The notes beneath the pieces were generated by a model that saw only the letters and a list, made by a program, of their open reading frames with translations, was not told the origin of the DNA and searched no databases. A stretch of DNA of 64,000 nt from Pseudomonas sp. 102515. GTDB lineage: Bacteria; Pseudomonadota; Gammaproteobacteria; Pseudomonadales; Pseudomonadaceae. Positions 41,584 to 53,138 of this stretch are shown here, piece after piece (within the stretch, counting starts at the first letter, position 1; every line of letters starts with the position of its first letter). Location: the NCBI RefSeq assembly GCF_031085165.1, contig NZ_JAVHTY010000005.1, positions 310,001 to 374,000 on the forward strand, read 5' to 3'. The translations under genes were made by a program, and so were the position numbers.

Positions 41584-41724
41584 CCGTTCGAGGGGCGCTG
41601 CAGCACGCTGCGTTATCCCATCCTAGCCGACCCGCCGCTGGCGCGGGCATCACGGCCGGCATGACGTCAGACGTTGTCAGGCTCGAACGGAGCGTTATCA
41701 GAACGCATCAACGGCGCCCATTCG
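41584..41724 (+). ncRNA. S-adenosylhomocysteine (SAH) riboswitch
   Basis: The core GAGGGGCGCTGCAGC at 41590-41604 matches the SAH aptamer consensus. TTCGAG (41587-41592) pairs with CTCGAA (41682-41687) to form P1. GGGCGC (41593-41598) can pair with GCGCCC (41714-41719) to form the pseudoknot, within the conserved CAACGGCGCC. The internal loop arm between them is longer than in compact examples. The pseudoknot ends 18 bases before the GGAGA ribosome site (41737-41741) of ahcY, so SAH binding should free translation or transcription when the product inhibitor accumulates. Confidence 0.9.
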
Positions 41725-41748
41725 CACCTAACGAATGGAGACTCTTCA

Positions 41749-43155
41749 ATGAGCGCTGTCCTCACGCCTGCCGCTTTCAACGATTTCAAGGTCGCCGACA
41801 TCTCCCTGGCCGACTGGGGTCGTCGCGAAGTCATCATCGCCGAATCGGAAATGCCCGCTCTCATGGCGCTGCGTGGCAAGTACGCCGGCGAGCAACCCCT
41901 GGCCGGTGCCAAGATCCTCGGCTGCATCCACATGACCATCCAGACCGCCGTGCTCATCGAGACCCTGGTGGCCCTGGGCGCCGAAGTGCGCTGGTCCAGC
42001 TGCAACATCTTCTCCACCCAGGACCAGGCCGCGGCCGCCATCGCCGCCGCCGGCATCCCGGTGTTCGCCTGGAAGGGCGAGACCGAAGCCGAATACGAGT
42101 GGTGCATCGAGCAGACCATCCTCAAGGACGGCCAGCCCTGGGACGCCAACATGGTGCTGGACGACGGCGGTGACCTGACCCAGATCCTGCACGACAAGTA
42201 TCCGCAGGTGCTGGAGCGCGTACACGGCATCACCGAAGAGACCACCACCGGCGTGCACCGCCTGCTGGACATGCTCAAGGACGGTACCCTCAAGGTCCCG
42301 GCGATCAACGTCAACGACTCGGTCACCAAGAGCAAGAACGACAACAAGTACGGCTGCCGCCACAGCCTCAACGACGCCATCAAGCGCGCCACCGACCACC
42401 TGCTGTCCGGCAAGCAGGCGCTGGTGATCGGCTACGGCGACGTGGGCAAGGGCTCGGCCGCCTCGCTGCGCCAGGAAGGCATGATCGTCAAGGTCTCGGA
42501 AGTCGACCCGATCTGCGCAATGCAGGCCTGCATGGACGGCTACGAGCTGGTCTCGCCCTATGTCGACGGCCTGAACGACGGCACCGAAGCCTCCGTGGAT
42601 CGCGCCCTGCTGGGCAAGATCGACCTGATCGTCACCACCACCGGCAACGTCAACGTCTGTGACGCCAACATGCTCAAGGCGCTGAAGAAGCGCGCCCTGG
42701 TGTGCAACATCGGTCACTTCGACAACGAGATCGACACCGCCTTCATGCGCCAGCACTGGGGCTGGGAAGAGGTGAAGCCGCAGGTGCACAAGATCCACCG
42801 TACCGGCCTGACCGTCGATTCGGCCAACGACGACTACCTGATCCTGCTGGCCGAAGGCCGTCTGGTGAACCTGGGCAACGCCACCGGCCACCCCAGCCGC
42901 ATCATGGATGGCTCCTTCGCCAACCAGGTGCTGGCGCAGATCCACCTGTACCAGGAGAAGTTCGCCGACCTGCCGGTCGCCGAGAAGACCGCCAACGTCA
43001 CCGTCATGGTCCTGCCCAAGAAGCTCGACGAAGAAGTGGCGCTGGAAATGGTGAAGGGTTTCGGTGGCGTGGTGACCCGCCTGACCGAAGCTCAGGCCAA
43101 GTACATCGGCGTGACCCAGGAAGGCCCCTTCAAGCCCGACAGCTACCGCTACTGA
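41749..43155 (+). CDS. ahcY: Adenosylhomocysteinase
   Basis: 468 residues. NAD-dependent hydrolysis of S-adenosylhomocysteine, which clears the inhibitor of methyltransferases. The substrate domain has [18 protein letters not shown]; the NAD site is [33 protein letters not shown] and the C-terminal [10 protein letters not shown] (both Lys and Tyr contact NAD) are present. It is preceded by an SAH riboswitch and followed by metF, linking it with the activated methyl cycle. Confidence 0.97.
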   Translation: MSAVLTPAAFNDFKVADISLADWGRREVIIAESEMPALMALRGKYAGEQPLAGAKILGCIHMTIQTAVLIETLVALGAEVRWSSCNIFSTQDQAAAAIAAAGIPVFAWKGETEAEYEWCIEQTILKDGQPWDANMVLDDGGDLTQILHDKYPQVLERVHGITEETTTGVHRLLDMLKDGTLKVPAINVNDSVTKSKNDNKYGCRHSLNDAIKRATDHLLSGKQALVIGYGDVGKGSAASLRQEGMIVKVSEVDPICAMQACMDGYELVSPYVDGLNDGTEASVDRALLGKIDLIVTTTGNVNVCDANMLKALKKRALVCNIGHFDNEIDTAFMRQHWGWEEVKPQVHKIHRTGLTVDSANDDYLILLAEGRLVNLGNATGHPSRIMDGSFANQVLAQIHLYQEKFADLPVAEKTANVTVMVLPKKLDEEVALEMVKGFGGVVTRLTEAQAKYIGVTQEGPFKPDSYRY

Positions 43156-43161
43156 TGGCCA

Positions 43162-43189
43162 GGCCACCCGCTCCCCGGAGCGGGTGGCC
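43162..43189 (+). other. Intercistronic hairpin between ahcY and metF
   Basis: GGCCACCCGCTC and GAGCGGGTGGCC form a perfect 12-bp stem around CCCG. No T tract follows, and metF starts 19 bp later, so it is more likely an mRNA-stabilising or processing structure that tunes ahcY over metF than a full terminator. Confidence 0.7.
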
Positions 43190-43207
43190 GCCCACGAGAG
43201 AGACGAC

Positions 43208-44044
43208 GTGAAACCCAGTCTGAGTTTCGAATTCTTTCCCTGCAAGACCGAAGCGGGCCACGAGAAGCTGATCGCCACGGCGCGGCAACTGGCGAGTCAC
43301 GGGCCGGAGTTCTTTTCCTGCACCTATGGTGCCGGCGGCTCCACCCGCGACGGTACCTATCGCACCGTCCGCCAGCTCAACGACGAGGTCGGCGTACCGA
43401 CCGCACCGCACCTGTCGTGCGTCGGTGACAGCAAGGCCAAGCTGCGCGAGCTGCTGCAGCAGTACCAGGAAGCCGGCATCAACCGCATCGTCGCCCTGCG
43501 TGGCGACCTGCCGTCCGGCATGGGCCTGTCCGGCGGTGGCGAATTGCGCCATGCCAGCGATCTGGTCGCCTTCATCCGCGAGGAAACCGGCGACCACTTC
43601 CATATCGAAGTCGCCGCCTATCCGGAAACCCATCCGCAGGCGCGCAGCTTTACGGACGACGTGCGCAATTTCGTGTACAAGATGCAGGCCGGTGCTGACC
43701 GCGCGGTCACCCAGTACTTCTTCAACGCCGATTGCTACTTCCATTTTGTGGAACGTGTCCGCAAACTGGGAGTCGAAGCCCCGGTGATCCCTGGCATCAT
43801 GCCGATCACCAACTACAGCAAATTGGCGCGCTTTTCCGATGCCTGTGGCGCTGAACTGCCACGCTGGCTGCGGAAGCAACTGGAAGCCTACGGTGACGAC
43901 ACCCAGAGCATCCAGGCCTTTGGCGAAGAAGTCATGACCGACCTCTGCGAGCGCCTGCTCGAAGGTGGGGCACCCGGTGTGCACTTCTATACCCTGAACC
44001 AAGCGGAGCCGTGTATCGCCATCTGGCGAAACCTCGGTTTTTGA
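43208..44044 (+). CDS. metF: 5,10-methylenetetrahydrofolate reductase
   Basis: 278-residue FAD enzyme that makes 5-methyl-THF for methionine synthesis. The SFEFFPCKT start, [28 protein letters not shown]-type segment ([14 protein letters not shown]) and [16 protein letters not shown] are typical. The start is GTG at 43208 ([10 protein letters not shown]). It is in the ahcY transcription unit, the usual Pseudomonas arrangement, so it probably shares riboswitch control. Confidence 0.95.
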   Translation: MKPSLSFEFFPCKTEAGHEKLIATARQLASHGPEFFSCTYGAGGSTRDGTYRTVRQLNDEVGVPTAPHLSCVGDSKAKLRELLQQYQEAGINRIVALRGDLPSGMGLSGGGELRHASDLVAFIREETGDHFHIEVAAYPETHPQARSFTDDVRNFVYKMQAGADRAVTQYFFNADCYFHFVERVRKLGVEAPVIPGIMPITNYSKLARFSDACGAELPRWLRKQLEAYGDDTQSIQAFGEEVMTDLCERLLEGGAPGVHFYTLNQAEPCIAIWRNLGF

Positions 44045-44102
44045 AGTCGGCCAGGCGAACTGGCGGCGACTTTACCCAATCGTGATTACCGCTACCGGTC
44101 AT

Positions 44103-44143
44103 CGCCCGACTCGTCATCCAGCGCAGGATGACGAGGGTGGGCG
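44103..44143 (+). other. Strong hairpin in the DEAD-box helicase leader
   Basis: CTCGTCATCC (44110-44119) and GGATGACGAG (44126-44135) are perfectly complementary around AGCGCA, with CGCCC/GGGCG able to extend the stem. No T tract follows. It lies about 85 bases before the helicase start, so it is a 5'-leader structure or a metF 3'-end hairpin. Confidence 0.6.
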
Positions 44144-44228
44144 AGACGTCCCAAGCCTTTCGGACGTCAACCGGCAGCGCAACCGCGCCCCCACGTCGGC
44201 GGGACGCCGACAGAGACAGGAACCCCGC

Positions 44229-46118
44229 ATGTCCTTCATTTCCCTCGGTCTCTCCGAGGCCCTTGCCCGCGCTGTGGAAGACGCTGGCTACACGAATCCC
44301 ACGCCTGTTCAGCAACGCGCCATTCCGGCCGTCCTGCAGGGTCGCGATCTGATGGTGGCTGCCCAGACCGGCACCGGCAAGACCGGTGGCTTCGCGCTGC
44401 CGGTGCTCGAGCGCCTGTTTCCCAACGGTCATCCCGATGGTCACCACTATGTGGCCAAGCAGCCCCGCGTGCTGGTGCTGACGCCGACCCGTGAACTGGC
44501 GGCCCAGGTCCATGACAGCTTCAAGGTGTACGCCCGCGACCTGCCCATGCGCAGCGCCTGCGTCTTCGGTGGCGTCGGCCTCAAGCCGCAGGTCACCGCC
44601 CTGGCCAAGGGTGTGGACGTGCTCGTCGCCTGCCCGGGTCGTCTGCTGGACCTCGCCGGTCAGCAGAGCGTCGATCTGTCCGCCGTCGAGGTCCTGGTGC
44701 TGGACGAAGCCGACCGCATGCTGGACATGGGCTTCATCCACGACGTGAAGAAGGTCCTGGCCCGTCTGCCGGCCCGCCGCCAGAACCTGCTGTTCTCGGC
44801 CACCTTCTCCAAGGACATCACCGACCTCGCCGGCAAGCTGCTGCAGGATCCCGAGCGGATCGAGGTCACTCCACCGAACACCACCGTCGAGCGCATCGAA
44901 CAGCGGCTGTTCCGTATCCCCGCCAACCAGAAGCGCGCCCTGCTCGCCCACCTGATCACCCTGGGTGCCTGGGAACAGGTGCTGGTGTTCACCCGGACCA
45001 AGCACGGCGCCAACCGCCTCGCCGAGTACCTGAACAAGCATGGCCTGCCGTCGGCGCCGATCCATGGCAACAAGAGCCAGAACGCGCGTACCAAGGCCCT
45101 GGCCGACTTCAAGAGCAACGAGGTTCGTGTCCTCGTCGCCACCGACATCGCCGCCCGCGGCCTGGACATCGATCAGTTGCCTCACGTGGTCAACTTCGAG
45201 CTGCCCAATGTCGAGGAAGACTATGTCCACCGTATCGGCCGTACCGGTCGGGCCGGTCGTAGCGGCGAAGCCATTTCGCTGGTCTCCCCGGACGAAGAGA
45301 AGCTGCTCAAGGCCATCGAGCGCCTGACCAAGCAGAGCATCCCGGACGGCGACATGCAGGGCTTCGACCCGCAGTCCGTGCCACCCGAGCAGCCGGAAGT
45401 CCGGGCGCCGCGCGAACCGCGTGGCAAGCCGCAGCAGAATCGCCAGAAGAAGGCCGACAAGCCGGCGCGCAGCGAAGGCAAGGGCCAGAATCAAGGTCAG
45501 AGCCAGAACCAGGGCAAGGCCGCCGGTGGCGAGCCGTCCGGCGCCCAGCCCCAGGGCGAGCGCAAGGGTCGTTCCCGCAATCGTCGCGACCGCCGCGATC
45601 GCGATGACGCCGACCAGGACAAGGCCGCCGTGCAACCCGGCCAGGCCGTCGCCCAGCAGCCGCGCAATCGTGATCCGGAAGAATTCCTGGACGACGCCTA
45701 CGACAACTTCGGCAACAGCGTCGACTACGTGAGCCCCTACCAGGGCAAGGGTCGCAAGGGTCCGCGCAGTGGCAACGGCGGCAACGCGCCGCGCGCCGGT
45801 GCGACCGGCAGCCAAGGCCAGCCCCGCCAGGGCCAGGGCCAGGGTGCTGCCCGCGGTCCGCGCAGCCAGCAACAGCAGCAGCCCGGCAAGCGTCGCGGTC
45901 AGAACGGCCAGCCCCGTGCCGCCCGCCCCTATGAAGCCGCGCCCAGCGAGCCGCGCGCCTATGCCACCGAAGAGCGGCCGTCGAACAAGCCGCAGCCGAA
46001 GATCGTGCACAAGCCGTCGCGTGCCGATCGCCTGCCGACCCTGGAGCAGCTGGAAGAGATGCCGAGCCGGCCGCGCAGCGAGAAGCCCGCGCTGCTGACC
46101 CGCAACCGCGACGCCTGA
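44229..46118 (+). CDS. rhlE: DEAD-box ATP-dependent RNA helicase, RhlE-like
   Basis: 629 residues. Helicase core (about 1-385): Q motif near TPVQQRAIP, Walker [51 protein letters not shown] and [12 protein letters not shown] long Gln/Gly/Arg-rich basic tail (about 395-600), likely disordered and RNA-binding, ends in [18 protein letters not shown]. Such helicases act in RNA decay and cold adaptation. The ATG at 44229 follows AGAGACAGG. The 184-bp leader contains a strong hairpin. An intrinsic terminator follows. Confidence 0.9.
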   Translation: MSFISLGLSEALARAVEDAGYTNPTPVQQRAIPAVLQGRDLMVAAQTGTGKTGGFALPVLERLFPNGHPDGHHYVAKQPRVLVLTPTRELAAQVHDSFKVYARDLPMRSACVFGGVGLKPQVTALAKGVDVLVACPGRLLDLAGQQSVDLSAVEVLVLDEADRMLDMGFIHDVKKVLARLPARRQNLLFSATFSKDITDLAGKLLQDPERIEVTPPNTTVERIEQRLFRIPANQKRALLAHLITLGAWEQVLVFTRTKHGANRLAEYLNKHGLPSAPIHGNKSQNARTKALADFKSNEVRVLVATDIAARGLDIDQLPHVVNFELPNVEEDYVHRIGRTGRAGRSGEAISLVSPDEEKLLKAIERLTKQSIPDGDMQGFDPQSVPPEQPEVRAPREPRGKPQQNRQKKADKPARSEGKGQNQGQSQNQGKAAGGEPSGAQPQGERKGRSRNRRDRRDRDDADQDKAAVQPGQAVAQQPRNRDPEEFLDDAYDNFGNSVDYVSPYQGKGRKGPRSGNGGNAPRAGATGSQGQPRQGQGQGAARGPRSQQQQQPGKRRGQNGQPRAARPYEAAPSEPRAYATEERPSNKPQPKIVHKPSRADRLPTLEQLEEMPSRPRSEKPALLTRNRDA

Positions 46119-46155
46119 TGGCCGACGGGCCGCTCAGGCGGTCCGTTCACCAGGC

Positions 46156-46190
46156 AAAAAGAAACCCCGCCATGGCGGGGTTTCTTTTTT
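46156..46190 (+). terminator. Intrinsic terminator after the DEAD-box helicase
   Basis: AAGAAACCCCGCC and GGCGGGGTTTCTT form a long stem with an AT loop, ending in TTTTTT. The mirror A tract makes it usable in both directions, though a repeat copy separates it from the minus-strand gene. Confidence 0.95.
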
Positions 46191-46330
46191 AGGCTTGTTT
46201 GAGAAGTCGCCGAGCGAAGGTCAGGCAAGGTAAAAATCGGCGAGGAAGCGGAGTTTACAAAGGGTAAATGAGCATTCCGAGCCGGTTTTTAACGCAGCAG
46301 CATGACCGAGCGCAGGCACTTATCAACCGA
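46191..46330 (+). repeat. MITE-like structured repeat, copy 2
   Basis: Same core as at 9615: AAGTCGCCGAGCGAAGGTCAG, GAGGAAGCGGAGTTTAC, GGTAAATGAGCATTCCGAG, TTTTTAACGC, GACCGAGCGCAGGCA. The outer arms read AAATCGGC / GCCGGTTT, again a paired change relative to the other copies. It is shorter than copy 1 because the segment between the GGTCAGGCAAGG box and the palindrome is missing. It abuts the stop of the gene at 46332. Confidence 0.78.
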
Positions 46331-46331
46331 A

Positions 46332-46619
46332 TCAGGCGTGGGCGGCGCGCAGGGCGTCGATATAGGGCTCGGCCTGGCGATGGCCGCGGATCAGCTCGAT
46401 GAAGTCTTCACCCTGGTCGTTACGGGCATCCAGGTCGTAGCCAGCCTCGACGAAGAAGCCGACGAAGCGCTCGAAGTCGTCCGGGCGCAGGCCGCGATAG
46501 GCCTTGACCAGCTTGTGCAGAGACGCGGGAGTATCGTCCGCCGGCTCGACCGCGAGAAACAGCTTGATCTGCTCGTCGCTGATCTCTTCACCGATGACCT
46601 GCTTTTTATCCTTACGCAT
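46332..46619 (-). CDS. Conserved hypothetical protein (PA4642-like)
   Basis: 95 residues, acidic and helical, starting MRKDKKQVIGEEISDEQIK. It contains LHKLVKAYRGLRPDDFERFV and FVEAGYDLDARNDQG. The last part resembles the aminoglycoside-modifying or ankyrin-like small proteins only weakly, so no function is assigned. It closely resembles a Pseudomonas protein (PA4642) found near hpt-upp, to judge from memory. The frame is open upstream, but conservation starts at this ATG. Confidence 0.8.
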   Translation of the reverse strand: MRKDKKQVIGEEISDEQIKLFLAVEPADDTPASLHKLVKAYRGLRPDDFERFVGFFVEAGYDLDARNDQGEDFIELIRGHRQAEPYIDALRAAHA

Positions 46620-46735
46620 CCTTTGGCTACCTGTGCTGGGGGATTCTTTGGAGAAAAGGAGGGCCGATTCTAACCCCGCCCCTCGCCTGCCCGCCAGTGA
46701 CAAACCGCGGCGATACCGCGACCCTGGTCGAAGGT

Positions 46736-47206
46736 TCAATCGAATTGAGCGCGCATCCAGCTGCGATAGCGCTCGGCATCGGGTACGCCTTCCAGCGGGG
46801 CCCAGGCCGGCCGTTCACCCTCGCCCAGGGGCACGAAGGGTCCGGCCTTGCATTCGAAGAACAGACAGTCGCCCCCCAGGGCGACCAGCGCATGGTAGTG
46901 GCCGGGCGCGAGATCGACGCCCGGGCAACCGGCGCGTTGGGACAGTTCGCGGCGCAGCAGCACCTGCCCGTCTTCGCCGAAGGTCAGCAGCCCGAGCCGG
47001 CCCTGCAGCACCAGCAGACTCTCGGCCTTGTGCGGATCCAGGTGGCGATGGGGCGGTATGTAGCTGTCTTCGCACATCCCCACCACCAGGCGATGGCAGG
47101 GCTCGTCCATGCGATGCAGGTTGTGATGGGCCCGCCGTCGCGGGCTGGCCGCCGCCTGCCGGAGCAGGTCGGCGAACAGCGCCTGATCCAACAGCCGCGC
47201 GGTCAC
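46736..47206 (-). CDS. WbuC family cupin-fold metalloprotein
   Basis: 156 residues. The cupin metal site appears as PPHRHLDPHKAESLLVLQGRL, with HY-HALVALGGDCLFFECKAGPF in the second motif. WbuC proteins are often in O-antigen clusters, role unknown. The start is GTG at 47206, overlapping the hpt stop by 4 bp (GTGA). This coupling to a purine salvage gene rather than to O-antigen genes is the notable context. Confidence 0.85.
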   Translation of the reverse strand: MTARLLDQALFADLLRQAAASPRRRAHHNLHRMDEPCHRLVVGMCEDSYIPPHRHLDPHKAESLLVLQGRLGLLTFGEDGQVLLRRELSQRAGCPGVDLAPGHYHALVALGGDCLFFECKAGPFVPLGEGERPAWAPLEGVPDAERYRSWMRAQFD

Positions 47207-47757
47207 AGTCCCTTCACGGCATAGATGCCGGGCGCGTTGCGCCAGTAGCCCTTGTAGTCCATGCCGTAGCCGAAGATGTAGCGATCGATGCAGGGCAGGC
47301 CGACGTAGGTCGCTTCCAGGCCCTTGACCTTGCGGTCGTGGGTCTTGTCGATCAGCACCGCGGTGTGGACTTCGCGGGCGCCGGCATGGCGGCAGAAGTC
47401 GATGATGGCCTTGAGGGTGTGACCCTCGTCGAAGATGTCGTCGACGATCAGGACATCGCGATCGATGAAGGACACTTCGGGCTTGGCCTTCCAGAACAGC
47501 TCGCCGCCGGTGGTCTCGTTGCGATAGCGGGTGGCGTGCAGGTAGGACATTTCCAACGGGAAATTCAGCCGGGTGGCCAGCTTGCCGGTCAGGATCAGAC
47601 CGCCGTTCATCACGCAGAAGACCACCGGATTGCGCTCGGCGAGATCGACGGTGATGGCCGCGGCGATCCGGTCGATGGCCGCTTCGACCTGGGCTTCGTC
47701 ATACAGGCAATCGGCTTCCTGCATGATCTGGCGGATATGGGCGAGATCGGCGGACAT
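47203..47757 (-). CDS. hpt: Hypoxanthine(-guanine) phosphoribosyltransferase
   Basis: 184-residue purine salvage enzyme. The PRPP-binding loop VLIVDDIFDEGHTLKAI, the N-terminal VMNGGLILTGKL and the C-terminal YGMDYKGYWRN segment are present. GGAGA precedes the ATG at 47757. It is transcribed away from upp, so the two nucleobase salvage genes are divergent. Confidence 0.93.
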   Translation of the reverse strand: MSADLAHIRQIMQEADCLYDEAQVEAAIDRIAAAITVDLAERNPVVFCVMNGGLILTGKLATRLNFPLEMSYLHATRYRNETTGGELFWKAKPEVSFIDRDVLIVDDIFDEGHTLKAIIDFCRHAGAREVHTAVLIDKTHDRKVKGLEATYVGLPCIDRYIFGYGMDYKGYWRNAPGIYAVKGL

Positions 47758-48012
47758 GGGGCTTCTCCGGGGGACGGGGCGCCTGCCCGATGGCTGGCGC
47801 GGATAAAAGGCGGCAAAGGTACAGACACCGCGAACCGATCTCAAGCGCCGCCAGGCGGCTATGATTGTCGCAGGGTACTGCCCACCTCGAGTCGGATGCT
47901 TTAATGTACCGCGGTTTTTTTGTGCGCCTGCCCTTCCTGCGGCAGGCCTTCGGGCCGCCGGTCGTACCGAAAACGTCCTCGATCCGCTGCCCTACCGTCT
48001 CTGGAGAATCCC

Positions 48013-48651
48013 ATGCCCGTCCACGAAATCCGCCACCCGCTCATCCGTCACAAGCTCGGCCTGATGCGGCGCGCCGACATCAGCACCAAGAACTTCCGCG
48101 AACTGGCCCAGGAAGTCGGCGCCCTGCTGACCTACGAGGCGACCAAGGACCTGCCGGTGGAAGAGGTGGACATCGACGGCTGGTGCGGCACCGTCAAGGT
48201 GGAGAAGATCTCCGGCAAGAAGGTCACCGTGGTGCCCATCCTGCGCGCCGGCATCGGCATGCTCGACGGCGTGCTCAGCCTGATCCCCAGCGCCCGGGTC
48301 AGCGTAGTGGGCCTCGCCCGCAACGAATCCACCCTGCAGGCCCACACCTACCTGGAAAAGCTGGTGGGCGAACTGGACCAGCGCCTGGCCATGATCATCG
48401 ATCCCATGCTGGCCACCGGCGGCTCCATGATCGCCACCATCGACCTGCTGAAGAAGGCCGGGGCCAAGGAGATCCGCGCCCTGGTGCTGGTGGCGGCGCC
48501 CGAAGGCATCGCCGCGGTCGAGGAAGCCCATCCGGACGTGCGCCTCTACACCGCCTCCATCGACGAGCGCCTCAACGAGCACGGCTACATCCTGCCGGGC
48601 CTGGGCGATGCCGGTGACAAGATCTTCGGCACCAAGCAGAAGGACGCCTGA
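48013..48651 (+). CDS. upp: Uracil phosphoribosyltransferase
   Basis: 212-residue pyrimidine salvage enzyme. [17 protein letters not shown] start, [13 protein letters not shown], the PRPP site [13 protein letters not shown] and the uracil-contacting [15 protein letters not shown] end are intact. CTGGAGA is its ribosome site. The 255-bp divergent gap to hpt has TATGAT at 47860-47865, a possible -10 box. uraA starts 3 bp after the stop. Confidence 0.97.
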   Translation: MPVHEIRHPLIRHKLGLMRRADISTKNFRELAQEVGALLTYEATKDLPVEEVDIDGWCGTVKVEKISGKKVTVVPILRAGIGMLDGVLSLIPSARVSVVGLARNESTLQAHTYLEKLVGELDQRLAMIIDPMLATGGSMIATIDLLKKAGAKEIRALVLVAAPEGIAAVEEAHPDVRLYTASIDERLNEHGYILPGLGDAGDKIFGTKQKDA

Positions 48652-48653
48652 GC

Positions 48654-49919
48654 GTGACCGCGCGGGAACCGCTCTGGCGGGAGATCCTGGTCGGCGCCCA
48701 GATGCTCTTCGTGGCCTTTGGCGCCCTGGTGCTGATGCCGCTGATCACCGGCATGGACCCCAATGTGGCCCTCTTCACCGCAGGCTTCGGCACCCTGCTC
48801 TTCCATCTCGTCACCGGTCGCCAGGTACCGGTGTTCCTGGCGTCGAGCTTCGCCTTCATCGCCCCGATCATCGCCGCCAAGGCTGAATTCGGTCTGCCTG
48901 CGGTGCTCGGCGGGGTGGTGGCGGCCGGCTTCGTCTACACCTTCCTGGGGCTGGCGGTGAAGGTGCGCGGCGTGGCCTTCATCGACCGCCTGCTGCCGCC
49001 GGTGGTGATCGCCCCGGTGATCATCTCCATCGGCCTGGGGCTGTCGCCGGTGGCGGCCAACATGGCCATGGGCAAGGCCGGGGACGGCAGCGCCCAGCTG
49101 GTGCCCTATGCCACGGCGATGCTGATCTCCATGCCGGCGCTGGTCACCACCCTGCTGGTGGCCATCTACGGCAAGGGCATGTTCCGCCTGGTGCCCATCC
49201 TCGCCGGGGTCTCTGTCGGCTACGCGCTGGCCTTCGTCTTCGGCATCGTCCATACCGAGGGCATGGCCGCTGCGCCCTGGCTGGCGATCCCGGCCTTCGT
49301 CGCGCCGGAATTCCACTGGGGCGCCATCCTGTTCATGGTGCCGGTGGCCCTGGCGCCGGCCATCGAGCACGTTGGCGGGGTGATCGCGGTGGGCGGCGTG
49401 ACCGGCAAGAACTACCTCAAGCAGCCCGGCCTGCACCGCACCCTGCTGGGTGACGGCCTGGCCACCTCTTCCGCGGGCCTGTTCGGGGGTCCGCCCAACA
49501 CTACCTACGCCGAGGTGACCGGCGCGGTGATGCTGACCAAGAACCACAATCCGCGGGTCATGCTGTGGGCAGCGGGCTTCGCCATGGTGCTGGCCTTCGT
49601 CGGCAAGTTCGGTGCGGCGCTGCAGACCATCCCGGTGCCGGTCATGGGCGGCATCCTCTGCCTGCTGTTCGGCTCCATCGCGGTGGTGGGGCTGAACATC
49701 CTGATCCGCCACCAGGTGGATCTGTCCGAGGCGCGCAACCTGGTGATCGTCTCGGTGACCCTGGTGTTCGGCATCGGCGGCATCGTCTTCGGCAACGGCG
49801 AGATCGGCCTCAAGGGCATCTCCCTCTGCGGCCTGATCGCCATCGGCCTCAACCTGGTCCTGCCCGGGCACAATGCCTGGAAGAAGGACGCCGAACCGCC
49901 AGAGCGTCCGCTGCTCTGA
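48654..49919 (+). CDS. uraA: Uracil permease (nucleobase:cation symporter-2)
   Basis: 421-residue polytopic transporter with about 14 predicted membrane segments. The NCS2 signatures include PVFLASSFAFIAPI, IEHVGGVIAVGGVTGKNY (with the transport Glu) and TTYAEVTGAVMLTKNHNP. It starts with GTG 3 bp after upp, so uptake and phosphoribosylation of uracil are made together. The gene ends against hemH over a palindrome. Confidence 0.94.
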   Translation: MTAREPLWREILVGAQMLFVAFGALVLMPLITGMDPNVALFTAGFGTLLFHLVTGRQVPVFLASSFAFIAPIIAAKAEFGLPAVLGGVVAAGFVYTFLGLAVKVRGVAFIDRLLPPVVIAPVIISIGLGLSPVAANMAMGKAGDGSAQLVPYATAMLISMPALVTTLLVAIYGKGMFRLVPILAGVSVGYALAFVFGIVHTEGMAAAPWLAIPAFVAPEFHWGAILFMVPVALAPAIEHVGGVIAVGGVTGKNYLKQPGLHRTLLGDGLATSSAGLFGGPPNTTYAEVTGAVMLTKNHNPRVMLWAAGFAMVLAFVGKFGAALQTIPVPVMGGILCLLFGSIAVVGLNILIRHQVDLSEARNLVIVSVTLVFGIGGIVFGNGEIGLKGISLCGLIAIGLNLVLPGHNAWKKDAEPPERPLL

Positions 49920-49933
49920 GGATTCGGTCCTGG

Positions 49934-49953
49934 CTGCCGGCCTAGGCCGGCAG
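49934..49953. other. Stop-codon palindrome between uraA and hemH
   Basis: CTGCCGGCCTAGGCCGGCAG is a perfect 20-base palindrome centred on CTAG; the hemH stop (TAG, complement of 49942-49944) sits at its centre. It probably forms the shared 3' end of the convergent uraA and hemH transcripts, although no T tract follows. Confidence 0.7.
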
Positions 49954-50993
49954 TCGGGGTTGCTCGATCGGCTGCGGCGGCCGTTCCGCCACCTCTTCGC
50001 ACAGTTCCACCAGGGCCTGCACCCAGGCCGGGTCGTCGTTGACGCAGGGAATCAGCACCAGCTCCCGGCCGCCAGCTTCGATGAACTGCTCGCGCCCGCG
50101 ATCGCCGATCTCTTCCAGGGTTTCGATGCAGTCGGCGACGAACGCCGGGCACATCACCAGCAGACGCTTGACCCCCGCCTTGGCCAGCGCGTCCAGCCGC
50201 GCCTCGGTGTAGGGCTCGATCCACTTGTCCTTGCCCAGCCGCGATTGGAAGGATACCGACCACTTGCCATCGGGAATGCCCAGGCGCCGGGCCACCAGTT
50301 CGGCGGTACGCTGGCACTGGCTGCGATAGCAGACGGCCAGGGCCTTGGCGGTGACCTTGCTGCTGTCGGGCGCGCGCAGGTCGTGCTTGCGATCCTTGAC
50401 CAGCTTGCGGATGTGCCGCTCGGGCAGGCCGTGGAAGGACAGCAGCAGGTGGTCGTAGGGTTCCTGCAGATAGGGCTCGACGCTGGCCGCCAGCGCCGCC
50501 TGGTATTCCGGCCGGTCGTAGAACGGCGGCAGGATCTTCAGCGTCAGCGGCAGCTGGTGGGCCTCGATCACCCGTCGCGCCTCGACGATGGCGGTGGTGG
50601 TGGTGCTGTCGGCGAATTGCGGATAGAGCGGCGCATAGGTCACCTCGCGGATGCCCTGGCTGGCCAGGCGCTTGAGCACCGTTTCCACCGAGGGCTCGCC
50701 GTATCTCATGCACAGCTCCACCGGACCGTGGCGCCAGAGTGGCCGTACGGCGTCCTGCAGCCGGCGGCTGAGCACGATCAGCGGCGAGCCGTCGTCCCAC
50801 CAGATCGACTCATAGGCCTCGGCCGAGGCGGCGGGTCGCTTGATCAGCACCAGGGACACCAGCAGACGGCGCAGCGGCCAGGGCAGATCGACCACATAGG
50901 GGTCCATCAGGAACTGGTTCAGATAGCGCTTCACGTCCGGGACGTGGGGCGAATCGGGCGAACCCAGGTTGGCGAGCAGCAGAGCGTTGGTAG

Positions 50994-50997
<4 letters not shown>
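49942..50997 (-). CDS. hemH: Ferrochelatase
   Basis: 351 residues; inserts iron into protoporphyrin IX. The [24 protein letters not shown] start, [15 protein letters not shown] with the catalytic His, TVSFQSRLG-type segment ([19 protein letters not shown]) and [15 protein letters not shown] are canonical. It overlaps the upstream TIGR01777 gene by 4 bp. Confidence 0.96.
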
Positions 50998-53065
<2,068 letters not shown>

Positions 53066-53138
53066 TCGACGAAGCGCACGCCGTCTGTAACCTGCGGCGA
53101 ATCTTTTGCCACAGCCCCCTGTCGAAAGTTGCACCAAA

